64,000 bases of DNA from positions 1,178,001 through 1,242,000 of the forward strand of contig JAUFSD010000023.1 in NCBI GenBank assembly GCA_033030425.1. Direction: 5' to 3'. Both the position numbers and the translations under genes were made by a program. Shown here piece by piece: positions 47,060-58,836 of this stretch. Below the pieces are notes generated by a model, which made no database searches, was not told the DNA's origin, and worked only from the letters and a program-made list of their open reading frames with translations. This DNA comes from Verpa conica. Taxonomy: Eukaryota; Ascomycota; Pezizomycetes; Pezizales; Morchellaceae. Positions within the stretch are counted from its first letter, which is position 1; each line of letters begins with the position of its first letter.

Positions 47060-48125
47060 GGCCTCTGTATCGTCCTCCAAAACATTCGTCGGAGAACCCA
47101 GTACCGAGGGAAAGTACCCCTAGATATTCTTTCACCAGGGACGTTTTGAAAACCTAAAAACCTTGCATTTGAAAATATGTCCTTCCACCACAGCTATCCA
47201 TCCACATATGTGGTGCTGGTGCCACACTTACGAAACTGGTCTTCCTGTCAGACAGAAAATGTCGCCATGGGAAGTGGAATTGGTCACGCCAGCGCCTATG
47301 TGGAGAATTGTTATACTCTCCTGTCGATGCTTGTAAACGGGTCGACTCTCCCCGTATTGAGGCGTGTCTGTCTATTACTTCCTCTGCCCGTATCAACATG
47401 TTCTAGTATACGTATAGACCTTTTGAGAGCCGCATGGAGATCCTCCCGCTCCTACCGCAGATCTAGTGGAGTAGGATGGCGATTGAAGAACTATAATTCG
47501 GTAAGTAAGTCTATGAGATGCACACCGTGGAAACAAAGTGGGGTCAGCGCGGGCTTTCGAAGTTGCTCAATACCGACAGTGACTACTGTATCACCGATAC
47601 TGAGCTAGTTATATTTCAGCACTGGAATAAGGGTGAATAAACCTCAAAGTATATCTACGGACCCCTTTATACCACTAAAACCGGCTCCGGGATAGGCATT
47701 AAACCCCTGAAGATTCTAGCACACAGGGCAACTGTTACTGATAATCAAAAAGCCGTCGACTGGATTATGCCATCCAGTATTTATAATAGGACTCAATGTT
47801 TTAGCATCTACTTCCACCTTTATTCTAATCCTACTGCTCCTATGCCAGACCTAGTAGGGCTCCGTCTGCATTTAATAACACTGCAGGCTTTTTACCAGCA
47901 GGTCACTGGATCTTTGCCTGCCCTTGGAAATTGACCTTGGATCTTCGCATCTTAAGCTACAAATACCACGGTGGAAAAACCTTCGCGTGTTGAGTCTACC
48001 TGCTTTTGCACTCCAAATCAACACCTATGGTGGGCCTTGTGGTAGACACTCATCTGGCTACCGTTTCCTGTTTCCCTCGTCTTGCTGCTGTCCGCCGATT
48101 AGATATAATATTTTGGCACGCATGT
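47060..48125 (+). pseudogene. Decayed leucine-rich (F-box/LRR-like) gene relic, tentative
   Basis: A pyrimidine-rich leader (46840-47040) is followed by an ATG at 47059 (MGLCIVLQNIRRRT...) whose frame breaks at 47146. One frame over, the sequence continues as ENLKTLHLKICPSTT. Later pieces in other frames keep an LRR rhythm: LLSMLVNGSTLPVLRRVCLL (about 47320-47380) and SLDLCLPLEIDLG with LRVLSLPAFALQI (about 47903-48020). Fungal F-box proteins often carry such repeats, but I see no F-box. Frameshifts and stops separate the pieces, and no set of introns I tried repairs them. It could be chance Leu-rich sequence. Confidence 0.3.
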
Positions 48126-48712
48126 AAAGGGTGTCATAGTTTGCGGTCAGAGATGACGCTGGATTCTTGACTGGGGATGTGGCTCCCAAGTGGGGTAGAG
48201 TTTGTGAAAGTTAGTGGTGCGTTTCATATTGGAACTGGTGTAGAAGCTAGCGTCTGGTGGCAGTGGGTTAAAGGCGATATTGAGATCAGTGAGGCAAGCG
48301 ATAAGGGAGGAGGGCGGGTAGAGGTTAACTTAGAGTCGCTTATTTTCAAGTTTTTCTAGGGTGACGAATGGGGGCAGAGGGGGGTAAATAGTGGGACTCA
48401 TGATATCATTAAAAATCTTGCCCTAAAGCTGTTGCATTGTTTCGATAGCCCTAATTATATCCCGTGTAAGCCTTTTTACAATGCAAGCATTTACACAATA
48501 TCATCCTGCAATCTAAGCTTCAGTTCCCGTGATGATCACGGGATACCTCATGTGTGACACCACTGGACCCTGTTTCACCTGACGTTAGCTGATATACCGA
48601 TTTCGGCCATAAAGACGCGAATCTGCCCTTCCACGCGTCGACGCGTTTCCAAAGTCATCACTGATCAATCCTCCACTCAAATAGCTTCCATCCTCCAAGT
48701 ACTCTCCAGGAT
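48126..48712. other. Intergenic region before the ASCH-like gene
   Basis: A 60-codon frame at 48177-48359 has no recognised domain and might belong to the preceding relic. A perfect GTGATCAC palindrome sits at about 48531-48538. The last 100 bases are C-rich and CT-rich, consistent with a promoter and leader for the next gene. Confidence 0.4.
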
Positions 48713-49180
48713 ATGCCTCCGATTCGAGCCCACATATCTAGGCCAGCCCCCCTCCAAACCGATGCAATCCTACCACTCCAGGAACCCTACATGTCCCAAA
48801 TACTGAGCGGCGAAAAAACCCACGAATTTCGTAAATACCTTATCAAACCATCCGTCAAACGGATCTGGTTCTATGTGACTGCACCGACTTCGAGCATCAA
48901 ATACATCTGCGAAATCCCGGCTGCTCGAACGAGGAATCCGGGGGATAAGCCGCTGGAGGAGGGTGGAGTCGGGAATAAAGAGTTTAATGAGAGACATAAA
49001 GAATGGGAGGGCTATGACTTTGCGTATGAAATATTATCGGTATATGAGATTGGGACACCTATCTCTTTGGCTGATATGAAGCAGAAGTATGGGATGAAGG
49101 GTGCACCGAGGGGATTGGTGTATGTTAGTGAAAGTATCAAGAGGGATGTGATATGGGATCAGCAGAAGAGATTGAGATAG
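48713..49180 (+). CDS. ASCH/PUA-like domain protein
   Basis: A single exon of 155 residues. After a short N-terminal extension, residues 19-42 read ILPLQEPYMSQILSGEKTHE, then FRKY. The GxKxxExR signature (G33, K35, E38, R40) is typical of the ASCH branch of the PUA-like fold. Next come a beta-rich part (KRIWFYVTAP, IKYICEIPAA) and a C-terminal part with SLADMKQKYGMKGAPRGLVY. PUA-like domains usually bind RNA or modified bases, so a nucleic-acid role is inferred by family; the substrate is unknown. The protein is close to the usual single-domain length. The ATG at 48713 is the first in frame after a CT-rich leader. It lies 1.2 kb upstream of the SNF2 gene on the same strand, without evident linkage. 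Confidence 0.78.
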   Translation: MPPIRAHISRPAPLQTDAILPLQEPYMSQILSGEKTHEFRKYLIKPSVKRIWFYVTAPTSSIKYICEIPAARTRNPGDKPLEEGGVGNKEFNERHKEWEGYDFAYEILSVYEIGTPISLADMKQKYGMKGAPRGLVYVSESIKRDVIWDQQKRLR

Positions 49181-50408
49181 ATGTAGAGGGGTTGGTTGGA
49201 CTGAAATAGTATTAGATGGTTGTGGGCGAAAGAGATTGGTTATGCAAGCGTGGGCTTTGAACACCCAAGTCACACAACCTCTACATAACATCTCATTGAT
49301 TAAAGCACTATCAGAGTCTCGGTGCCACAGTGAATCGAAAGTGATACTCGAACATAGCACCTAATTTTACCGAAGATGCTATTGAGATGATCAGCTTAGG
49401 GCATAACGCGAGCACGGACTGGAAGCGGGTGTAAGAGGTTGTCATGGGAATAGTGAGGTCTATATGAGGCCATTAGAGAAGAGGAAGATGCGGAGTAGCG
49501 TTTCTTTTAGTCTCGTTCCCTACCCCAATGGCCTACAGTGACGCAGCAAGCTGCGCCGTAGGGATGGGCACGAGACTACGTTCCTTTTACTTTGTTTATT
49601 CCTTGGGGGCAGAAACTCGTTAATCATGAGATATCACCCGGAAATGATCAAGTTAGTTTACTGAAACTACATGTACATGCAGCTTTCCCAAAACTCTTCC
49701 AGGGTGAAATATCAAAGGAGCTCCTCTTCCAAGTTACTCCACGAGTATTTATTACTACAAAGCTACAGTAGGTAAGACACACGCTTTGTGCTTAGTCATA
49801 CAATAGGATTGTCCTCTCCTGTCGCTCCTTGCATCTAAGCGAACCGATCGACCGGTAGCGATCTTGCATTGCAGGAAGAGGGTCAGCCACAACTGTTGCA
49901 CCGGTACAAGCAGCAACTCTCCAACATCTCGAGTATACCGAGCAGAGACATACTGCGGCAGCTTTTTGCACTTTCACGAGCGCACAAACCCCGTTAACAA
50001 TCAGGGATCGGCCCTACTATCACCCGCCGTAAAACTCAGCCCGTGCCCTCCGTGACCGCCGGATACCTACATCATACAGCAGAGTGCACCCGTCTCTATT
50101 CCCCCCCCCTCTATCTCCATCACGTCTACCATTCCATCACGGTCATTTGATATATTGGCATCTCATCTATCTACGTGTTATTCTTTTGCTACAGCTTTGT
50201 CCATCGAGTTCTCATCAATCATCTACCGGGCATCACGGCATACCCGTCACGCTTATTTCTCTCGCTTCCAAATACCCCAGCTACACACATTTTATCACTG
50301 CAGCATCACTCATTGAGCTTTTAAAATCTGCAGCCGAACATCATCAGGCAACGCCTGCATACCCCACCAACCAACAAATCTTTCAGCCTTGTCAAGGTTT
50401 TACCAATC
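49181..50408. other. Intergenic region and 5' leader of the SNF2 gene
   Basis: It holds the hairpin at 49508-49578. From about 50090 the sequence turns pyrimidine-rich, with a run of nine C residues near 50101 and CATC-rich stretches up to the ATG at 50409, as is common in fungal promoters and leaders. A frame at 50084-50500 is explained by this composition. Confidence 0.5.
49508..49578. repeat. 71-bp hairpin with TAGTCTCGT ends
   Basis: The outer arms TAGTCTCGT and ACGAGACTA are perfect 9-bp inverted repeats. Inside are TCCCTAC with GTAGGGA, and at the tip CGCAG with CTGCG around CAAG. The outer ends match the hairpin at 30786-30855, and both right ends read CACGAGACTAC. It may be a tiny mobile palindrome; the function is unknown. 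Confidence 0.8.
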
Positions 50409-53400
50409 ATGCCGCGTCTACCACGCAAGTCAAAAGCCAAAGGGACCGTCAGGCCTTCTCCCCCCCCTACTTCTTCCCGCTCTACAATTGCAGAACCTAA
50501 ACCTTCACCGTCTATTCCAAAGATCAAACTTGACCGCGCAAGTCCGCGCTCGCCTAGAAGACGCTACAATACTCGCTCACGGCCACCGGCGTTGAAAAAC
50601 ATGAGCACCAGTGCTGTTAATACCCGAGTGAAACCAGACTATACTGCGGATTCTCCTCTGGGCAACGAGGCTGAGGAGATTGATTATGAGCAGGCTGCGA
50701 TAGAGTTTGCTCTTAAGCCAACGTTTAAATGGATGGACGCAGAAGTCGAGGAGGTGGATCTTTCGATGGAGGACTATGAGGTTTGTTCTTTCAGCTTTTC
50801 CTTATCCGATAACGCTGATTGACAATCCTAGCCAATCCGCACCATCGCGCAACTCCCCTCCACGAAACACGGACTACCTCCTTTATCGCCGCTACTCTCT
50901 CGTACGCCATCGCTTGGCGAGGACAAAATCTCCCCTACAGAAAAAATGAAGCGCAAATCCCCGTCATATACACAAACTATGCAGCCTAGTATCAAACGCC
51001 ACACATCAGGTTCCTATCTGGAGTCCTCGCAATCTACGACTGCTTCCTCGTCGAAGCAGAAGCCTTTAGCGTCACCAACCAAGAACACCATGTCTCCTAC
51101 AGATAAAGGTCTGCTGGGGTGGTTAGGTCGCTCTCCAGAGCTAGATTCCGACATGTCTGACCACTACGATAGTGACGGAGAGAACGGTGGATGGGATAAT
51201 TTCTCTGGTGGGAAGGTTTTCCCTTCCACGTACGCCTCTTTTGGGCAAGACACGTCACTTGACTCGCATTACCGGAGCCATCCTCTCCCTGAGGGGGAAC
51301 AACCTAAGGCGTCTCTCGCAGATTTTATTGACTCTATCCCTCTTGAGGACCGCGCGCCAGTTGGGCGTCGTAGGTTAGTAAAGAAGAAGGACTTGGATGA
51401 TGATGAGAGCGATGAAGAGGTTGATGATAGCAGCGAGATCTCCCTCGAACAACAGATCGAGAGTGATAGGAAGAAGATTGCATTTGCAGCAAAGAGGCTA
51501 GGTTGTAAGAAGTCATGGGTTACAAATACACGGAAGGAGGAGGTTGTAGGTGCAGATGATCGTGGTGAAGCGGTGGCGTCTGGAGATGTTTTTGATTCCG
51601 ATGCGGAAGATGGGAGTGTAAAAAAAAGGAAAGGGAAGGGTTTATTAGGCGCTTTTATGGATGATTCTGATTCTAATGACGAAGATATGGTCCTAAGACG
51701 TCCTGGGGAGGCTCCCCCGAAGAAAGGGAAAGAGAAAGAGGTCAATTCGCGACAAACTAAAGCTCCCGAACCCGGCGTAAATGACGAAATGGAATGGATC
51801 AATGCCGCTGAACTTGGGCAACGTGATGTGAATCGACAGTTCAAAGATGTCGTGGAGAGGAAGCTTATGTGGAGGGTTCCCGGAATGATTACACCATTGC
51901 TGGACCACCAAGTACTCGGTGTCGACTGGATGGTTGACCACGAAATGTCCCGGAAGTTACCTCGGGGAGGATTAGTTGCTGATGCTATGGGACTTGGAAA
52001 GACTATTCAGTCTATTGCGACTATGGTTATTAACCCTCCTCCGGAGCGGTTAAGTGAAACTGATCCAGCGGTGACCCTCATCGTTGCTCCCGTTGCGCTC
52101 CTGCAACAATGGAAAGAGGAAATTGAACAGCACGCAAAGCGAGGCAATTTTAGTGTGCATATTCACCATGGTACTAACAAAATCAACACCGTTAAGAAAC
52201 TGAGGAATCAGGACGTGGTGATTACGAGTTATGCCACAATCATGAATAGCTATCCATGTACGAAGAAGCCCAAATCGGGAATGACTAAGGAGGAGGAAGA
52301 GCGGTGGTGGGATTATCAGTGGGAGCATAAGAGGGGTATCTTTCATAGGGTTTGTTGCTCTTGCTTTATTGCACTGTGTGGAGTATACTAATAGAAGGAT
52401 AGGTGAAATTCTGGCGGGTGATCCTTGATGAAGCCCATGTTATCAAAAACCGCTACTCTCGCACCTCTCTCGCATGTCAGGAACTACTAGCTATGCACAC
52501 TTGGGCCCTTACAGGAACACCGATCCAAAATAACCTCAACGACTTGTTCCCAGTATTCCGGTTTATTCGACATCCTCATGTTGGCACGTTGAGTCAATTT
52601 TCAGCCGTGACGACAGGGAGTGAACGTGATTACCAGCCTGCCGCTAAGCGAATCCAGGTCATACTGAGAGGTTGTATGATGAGGCGGAATAAAAAGGATA
52701 TGCTGCTTGGCCAAGAATTAATTGTCTTGCCGAAGAAGAGGGTCCGCATGATCGAGCTTGAGTTTAGTGAAGAGGAACGGTCGCTTTATCAGTGCGTCGA
52801 GGAGAAGAGTAGGGCAGTTATGAATAAGTATATTCAAGATGGCACTGTGATGGAGAATTACAGTCAGGTTTTGGTCATGTTGATGAGGCTGAGGCAGATT
52901 TGTGATCATCCTTATTTGATCCGTAAGTCCCATAACTTCTAAGTCTTTGTAGTATCCCGCTAACCTTTGATAGTCCAAACCATCAACAAGGACTTTACAG
53001 TAGCCGACCTAGACCGCGCTCTTCCTCAAGATTCCTTCGCCAAACAATCTGGTCTCCACAAGATCCTCGCCGCAGCTCGCCTTGTCGCAATGGGTGATAC
53101 CGAGGAATGCTCCATCTGCCTCGACAGTCCTGAAGGCCCCGCAATCACAAAATGCCGCCACGTTTTCTGTCGTGACTGCATCACTAGTGTCATCACCCAG
53201 AAAGCACGAGAAGGGAAACCAGGCCTTTGTCCATTGTGTAAACGCGAAATCCGTATCGACGAGCTCGCTGCCTACGACCCTAATGCTGACCCTGACGAAG
53301 ACCCCGATGCTGATCTTTACCTTAGCGCCACCAAGTCTAAGAAGAAAAAACCAGATGAATGGCTTGATGATGCAGGCGAGTTCATGCATTCCGCAAAGAC

Positions 53401-54062
53401 CACTGCTCTCCGTGATCAGCTCCTTGAATGGCGGGAAAATCACCCGGGCGATAAAATTGTCCTTTTCAGTCAGTTCACAAAGATGCTAGATATTGTCGAG
53501 AAAGTGATGGATGAGGAAGGCTGGGGAAACGTGAGGTATCAGGGTACCATGAATCTCAGTGACAGAGAGGAGGCGCTTAGGACTTTCAGACATGATCCTG
53601 AGTGTTGGGTTATGTTGACTAGTTTGAGGGCCGGGGGTGTGGGTTTGAACTTGACTCATGCGAACTTGGTATTGAGTTTGGATTTGTGGTGGAATGCTGC
53701 CGTTGAATTACGTACGTATTCATTCCATCTTACTCGTTGATTAATTACATGCTCACACTATACCAGAGGCTTTCGACCGAGTTCACCGGATGGGGCAAAA
53801 GAAGGAAGTCTTTGTGTCCCGCCTAATCGTCAAGGATACAGTTGAGCAGAGGATAATGGCACTCCAACAAAAGAAGCAGAATATTTCGAATGCGGCGCTT
53901 GGAGACGGTGCTGGAACGCAACTTGGAAAGTTGACTCAGAGAGAACTGATTGGATTGTTTGGGAATATTGTGGATGGTCCGAATGGGATGAGGCTGGTGG
54001 GAAACGAGGAGCTGGGGAGAAGGCAGAGAGGAGAAGATGCGGGGGCAAGGATTTTGGGATAG
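50409..54062 (+). CDS. SNF2-family ATPase with RING finger (Rad5/Rad16/Uls1 group)
   Basis: Five exons: 50409-50780, 50832-52349, 52403-52922, 52974-53711 and 53767-54062. Introns are 51-55 nt. Intron 2 has a TACTAAT branch site at 52386-52392. All phases agree and give 1147 residues. Residues 1-440 are charged and disordered, with acidic clusters (DDDESDEEVDD). The SNF2 N-lobe follows: Walker A in DAMGLGKT (508-515) and DEAH (639-642). A C3HC4 RING lies between the lobes (C849, C852, C864, H866, C869, C872, C889, C892). The helicase C lobe spans about 945-1070, with LTSLRAGGVGLNLT and DRVHRMGQ. This lobe-RING-lobe order marks Rad5, Rad16 and Uls1 relatives: DNA translocases with ubiquitin or SUMO roles in repair and chromatin. 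No HIRAN domain is seen, so Rad16 or Uls1 is likelier than Rad5. All catalytic motifs look intact. Confidence 0.95.
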
Positions 54063-57000
54063 AGAGGCAACCTTGGTTATCACTCTGGATTATTTCTTAT
54101 TTTCATGATTTTGTAGTTTTGTTTCCTGCCTTTCCGAGGTTGGTCTTTCTCGAGATTTCTTTGGTGTTCTTGGGTTCTTGGAGGTATTTTTGAAACGTTT
54201 CCGAGTTATTGAATGTACGGCGATAGGGTGGTATCTACATTTTATTCTTTTTTTTGTTTGGGTTGGGAGTAGCGGAGAACGTTGTCCTTATTTGTTTAGT
54301 TCTTTATAGTGTCTACGTTTGGGTGGCTTATTTTTGTAGTCTTCTGATGGGCCAGGTAATAGACTAGATTCTATTACGAATGTGATAAGTATACTCAACT
54401 CGCGGGGGAGTCATCTCCGATATGAGTAGTTCTGTTAGAGTAGAAGAGAACATTTAATTTAGTATCTAGGGGGACCTTTTGGCCCACTCTATACCCCACT
54501 TCTCCATCGGTAGCCTTCCGTACCCTTCCCTAGCTATACATGCACAGCACCGATTAGAGAGGGTGTTCTTTATGGCTTCATGGCCAACGGAGTGCTATGG
54601 ATACATATAGTACATGTACGTAGGGTTGCAGAAAGTGATGCACACTTCAGAAAACAATGCTAATTCTCAACAACAACATAACTGATTAATATGAAGAAAG
54701 ACATGAATATCAACTAGAATGTGTAGAATCTAGTTGTGCTAAAAAATCTCAATAATATTCATTGTTATCAACTCTATTAGTATTTACTAGCTTGGGGTTG
54801 GTGCTCTTTTGCTATATTTCGCTTAATACATGTGTTTTTTTTTAAAAAAACACTAGATATTTAATCCTGTAGAATGGTAGACTAAGACTATCATTAAAAT
54901 CTGCATTTATCTCTGGCTTTTTGTTATGATAAAACATAGGTGTTTAGTGGTGTTTGTGCGTTGCTAGGTCAAAATATGCATCACTTTTTGCCACCCTACG
55001 TACAAGTATCAACACCCGTAGGCGTACGCACCAAGCGACCGTAGTATATGTATAAAAAAAACTCACCTTGATGATGTTAATATAGACTATGTTAATTAGA
55101 TTACAGAGAGTGATATTTTAGTCTGATTTAATCATTTTAATTCTCGTATTGTTGAAGGTGATGGGGGCCTGAAGGATCAACACAACCTACATGTACTCTC
55201 ATCTAATCATCTCTACTTATGACCACCACCAACAGCAAACAAGAGAATACAACCATTAACCGCAACCAGAGCTATGCCAGAAGCATTCACCTATTATTAC
55301 ATGCATATTTGCAGCTTTATTCACTATAGATGGTTTAGACAAACTCATCAGACTATTCAAAATGCACCGCCGGTATTATAAATGTTGTGGTTTTACGTAA
55401 GTCGTTTCTCACCAAACCAGATTACAAACTCTGGCTAGTAACACTAAGAGACATTTCTTTTCCGACTAATAGTACCTAGGCCTAGGTGCAATTTGCAATA
55501 CATGGGCATGGGATATCCACTACCCGTCCAGGATAAAATCCTATGGTGTTGGCTTGGGATACATTGAGACAAACAGATGGAGAGGATTTGGCTACGGTTA
55601 TCGTAGGTTTCATCACGAACCACGTTTCTGGTTAACTGGTGCTTTTTGCTGCTAGTATATTGGGGTAATGGTATCTAATTAATTCGTAGGAATGTTTGTA
55701 TTACGGAAACAATCAAGGCTACAAAGGCCATATTAGGCCGGCCCTATCATCTTTTTGTGGGGAATAGTGTGTCGCTTACGTACTACGCGAGATATCATGG
55801 TTCCTCAGCACATAAAGCATGAGTATAATTGGCGTGTATCTGCCTATACACCTACTCCATACATATTAGGAAAAGGTCTCATAGAAGTCATAATCCGGTT
55901 CTTGGAATATTTTCCTAGTGGTTTATTCGAGCTCTTATCCAAACACGTCAGTATTTATTTCTTCGTGAGAGGTAACATCTTGGCTCCCTAACTTATATCT
56001 ATAGAAAACAAGCTAAATTTATTGCATACAGGAGCCGGAGGTACTAATATTGTACCGCCACTTTTTTCAAGTCGGGTATCAGTTTAAGGAGTACTTTAGA
56101 GTGGTATTCTATCATTGGAACAAGTGATTGTCCATATCACTCACTTATTTGAAACCTAGCTCAGGATGGGGGTTTAGTATAGAGCCCCGGATTGGTGGGT
56201 TCGTCTTGGGTTTATATTTCCGGGTATTGGCTAACAGATCGTATTTGGTAGTTTATTCGGTTAAGTTGGTAGACAAACATTTACATTATAGTCTTCGGCT
56301 ATCATTGCAGCAGCTGTCTCGCGTTACATTGTTTATATAGAGCTAGACTCTGCTCTCAGATGGATGAGATACTAATTGCTAAATTTGGTAATTATTTGTA
56401 GATTATTCTGTATTGGCTTACCCGATATGGTATCCCGAGAGATTTTGAACGAAATTACTAATCAGGGCCGGACAGTAGGATTTCCGAGAACGTTTAGCCT
56501 TCTATATCGACTATCCATTCTATCAGACGCCTAAATACAGTAAAATCGCCACCTATTACACCTAAATCGTAAACCGTTTAGTCATGTAGATATTTCATGA
56601 CTTTGCATCCATCCGGTAATTATCATTTGATGAACAAAAATATATCGGGTTATTAAAGCGCTCACATTAAAATTAGTAATCAACGGTACCAGGCATTCGG
56701 AAAGATACTAAGAGTATTTATAAAAACTCCTAGGAAAAGCCGCATTGCCAAAGCAGGCTACTATACTTGGCCTTACCCTAAACTCACCGGAGTTTTGTTT
56801 TCGGTCCTCCATTAGTACTTCTCCCGGTCCTTGCCTAACCCCGGTCATGTGTAAGCTGACAATTTCAATGCAATAGAACCGGCGATAGTCTCTACAGAAC
56901 CAGCCTTGTATCAAATAAAATGCATAGCCGCTTTTTCTTACGCGCTCCTCCAAGTTAAACCTAACAAGCCTTTTAGATAACAGGTAAGCTAAAGAAAGAT

Positions 57001-58836
57001 AATTGTTTTACTTTCTCTCGTATAACTAGATTCATCTTTCGCTCCTCGAGCCTGCTAGTTGTTGTTTCTCACTTGTCAGGTATAATACCGTGCCATAAAT
57101 TACCGTGGGAATAATTATAATATACACGCAGCTGTCCTCAATATGGTTTTCAACAAAGTGTTCTCTAAACTTTACTATGAATATATTGCCTCCCCCACCC
57201 CTCCCAAGGGCTCCAATATGTTTCTCAAGGGCTCCAATATATTGCTCAAGGGTCCACATGATGTGTGGTGGGAATTGTGCCGGTTTAAAGTTTGGTAGTA
57301 GTTTTGCTGGGGTTTGGGGCCGCATGGTAATCTAAAATATGCCACTGTACTTAGCTGTTTGTTTGTTTTCCCTTCTATTGGTAGTTTATCTTTTATTGCG
57401 GGATATTTATACTCATAATACAGTATACCCTCGTATTATACTCTATATATCTATCGAAAAATAAAACCCGATATTAACAATACGGGCCGTAAGGTCATAT
57501 CAAAATCTATTGAACATGCATTCCGGAGGTCCTGGATAATATGAGTTATGCTAACTCTGTTCTTGACAGTATTCATAAGACAAAACCTAACCGGCAATAA
57601 GCCATGTAACTGTAGTACCAGTGGATGGGTGGGTCTATATTTCTTTAGTCTTGTTGTGGCACACTTCGTGAGATGAGAATGAAACTGCTCACTTCCTCGT
57701 ATTGCGACAGGTTGGGGAGCGTGTCCAGTAGTCGATCCCGCCAGTTTTTTGAAGATCTTGTTATCGATGAGTAGATGCGCTGTATTCTATAGGTATTAAA
57801 AAAGGTAAACAAATAGAGATTCTTAGGCCGAGTGATTTATTGTGATTTGAGCTCTCTATTTAGTTTTCTATGATTGTAGTAAGTTGGAGCAGATTATCAG
57901 TGAAAAGATAGGATGCAGAGGTAAAGAATCAGGAATGCCTTAATGTTTTATGAGGTAGTTATTTATGCGGGACATAGATTTATAGTTTTGGGACAATATA
58001 ATTTAAAAGTAGAGACCCGCTTGGTATATCTGATCATCCAATAATGTCTGTGGAAGCATATTGGCCTGGTGTCTGCGTGCTCCGTAGGTTTCTGTGAAAC
58101 AACGATCACGAAACCCCACCTATGTCTAAAGGATAAAGCATGGGAAATACATGTATTCATCTAGGAAACGAACCTTGTAAAGGTTACCACTTTAAATATC
58201 CAACGGTTCAAAGCCAGATTATAGCTTTTAACCCTAGCCGGGATACATCGTCATTGCTATACCGAGAAGACAGACCTGGTATTACACCCAACCAACACGT
58301 AGAGAATGCGATCCTATATTCAAAACCACCCACCAGCGACGGTGAATATCTCTCACATAGCCCCGCACTACAGCTCCCCGACACACGATTAGTAAGCTCA
58401 CAACCCATCACTCGAAGCACACTCACAAGGGAGCACAACCCGTCAACCCGATAATCCCCGGGCCGACCCCCGCTGACACGCCCGAAATACCGACTATAGC
58501 AGATTCTCATAATCAGTCACTCGAAAACTTTGGTCTCGGTGTATTTATGATTAATTCATCCATATTCTTGGGGGGGGGACGATCATTACCAAGCCGTAAG
58601 GTAACTTCCTATCTTGGTACCCCTAGAGCTGCAAAACCTTAATCCCTAGACAACTTCCTATTATGACAACACCCCGACGAAACGGTTTATCGGGGCGAGA
58701 CTCCTTGTGTGGGTTATAAGATATTTCTATTAATTGCGGGGGAGGATGATGAGAGGAAGTTATAAACTCTCTTATTTTTTTTGTTAATTTACCTCTTCAC
58801 CTTGGTGTGGGTTTTTTTTCGATTGTGTTGGACAAG
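54063..58836. other. 4.8-kb gene desert
   Basis: The first 250 bases are T-rich and probably the 3' UTR of the SNF2 gene. Beyond that no gene is supported. An A/T hairpin-like tract (T-run then A-run) lies at 54834-54851. Frames at 55755-55991, 56128-56340, 56708-56953, 57032-57335 and 58140-58510 have no motif. Near 57209-57247, GGGCTCCAATAT is repeated twice in tandem. Confidence 0.45.
58761..58766 (+). promoter_or_regulatory. TATA box candidate for the secreted-protein gene
   Basis: TATAAA, 71 bp before the ATG at 58837, followed by a T-rich leader. The position and the short pyrimidine-rich leader suit a fungal TATA promoter. Support is by position only. Confidence 0.5.

Noticed and set aside
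51269..51844. 191-codon minus-strand frame
   Set aside because: A mirror of the Ser/Asp-rich exon 2 of the SNF2 gene; low-complexity coding on the other strand explains it.
58208..58510. Overlapping frames of about 100 codons on both strands
   Set aside because: No motif, no splice logic and complementary overlap; most likely chance or an old repeat.
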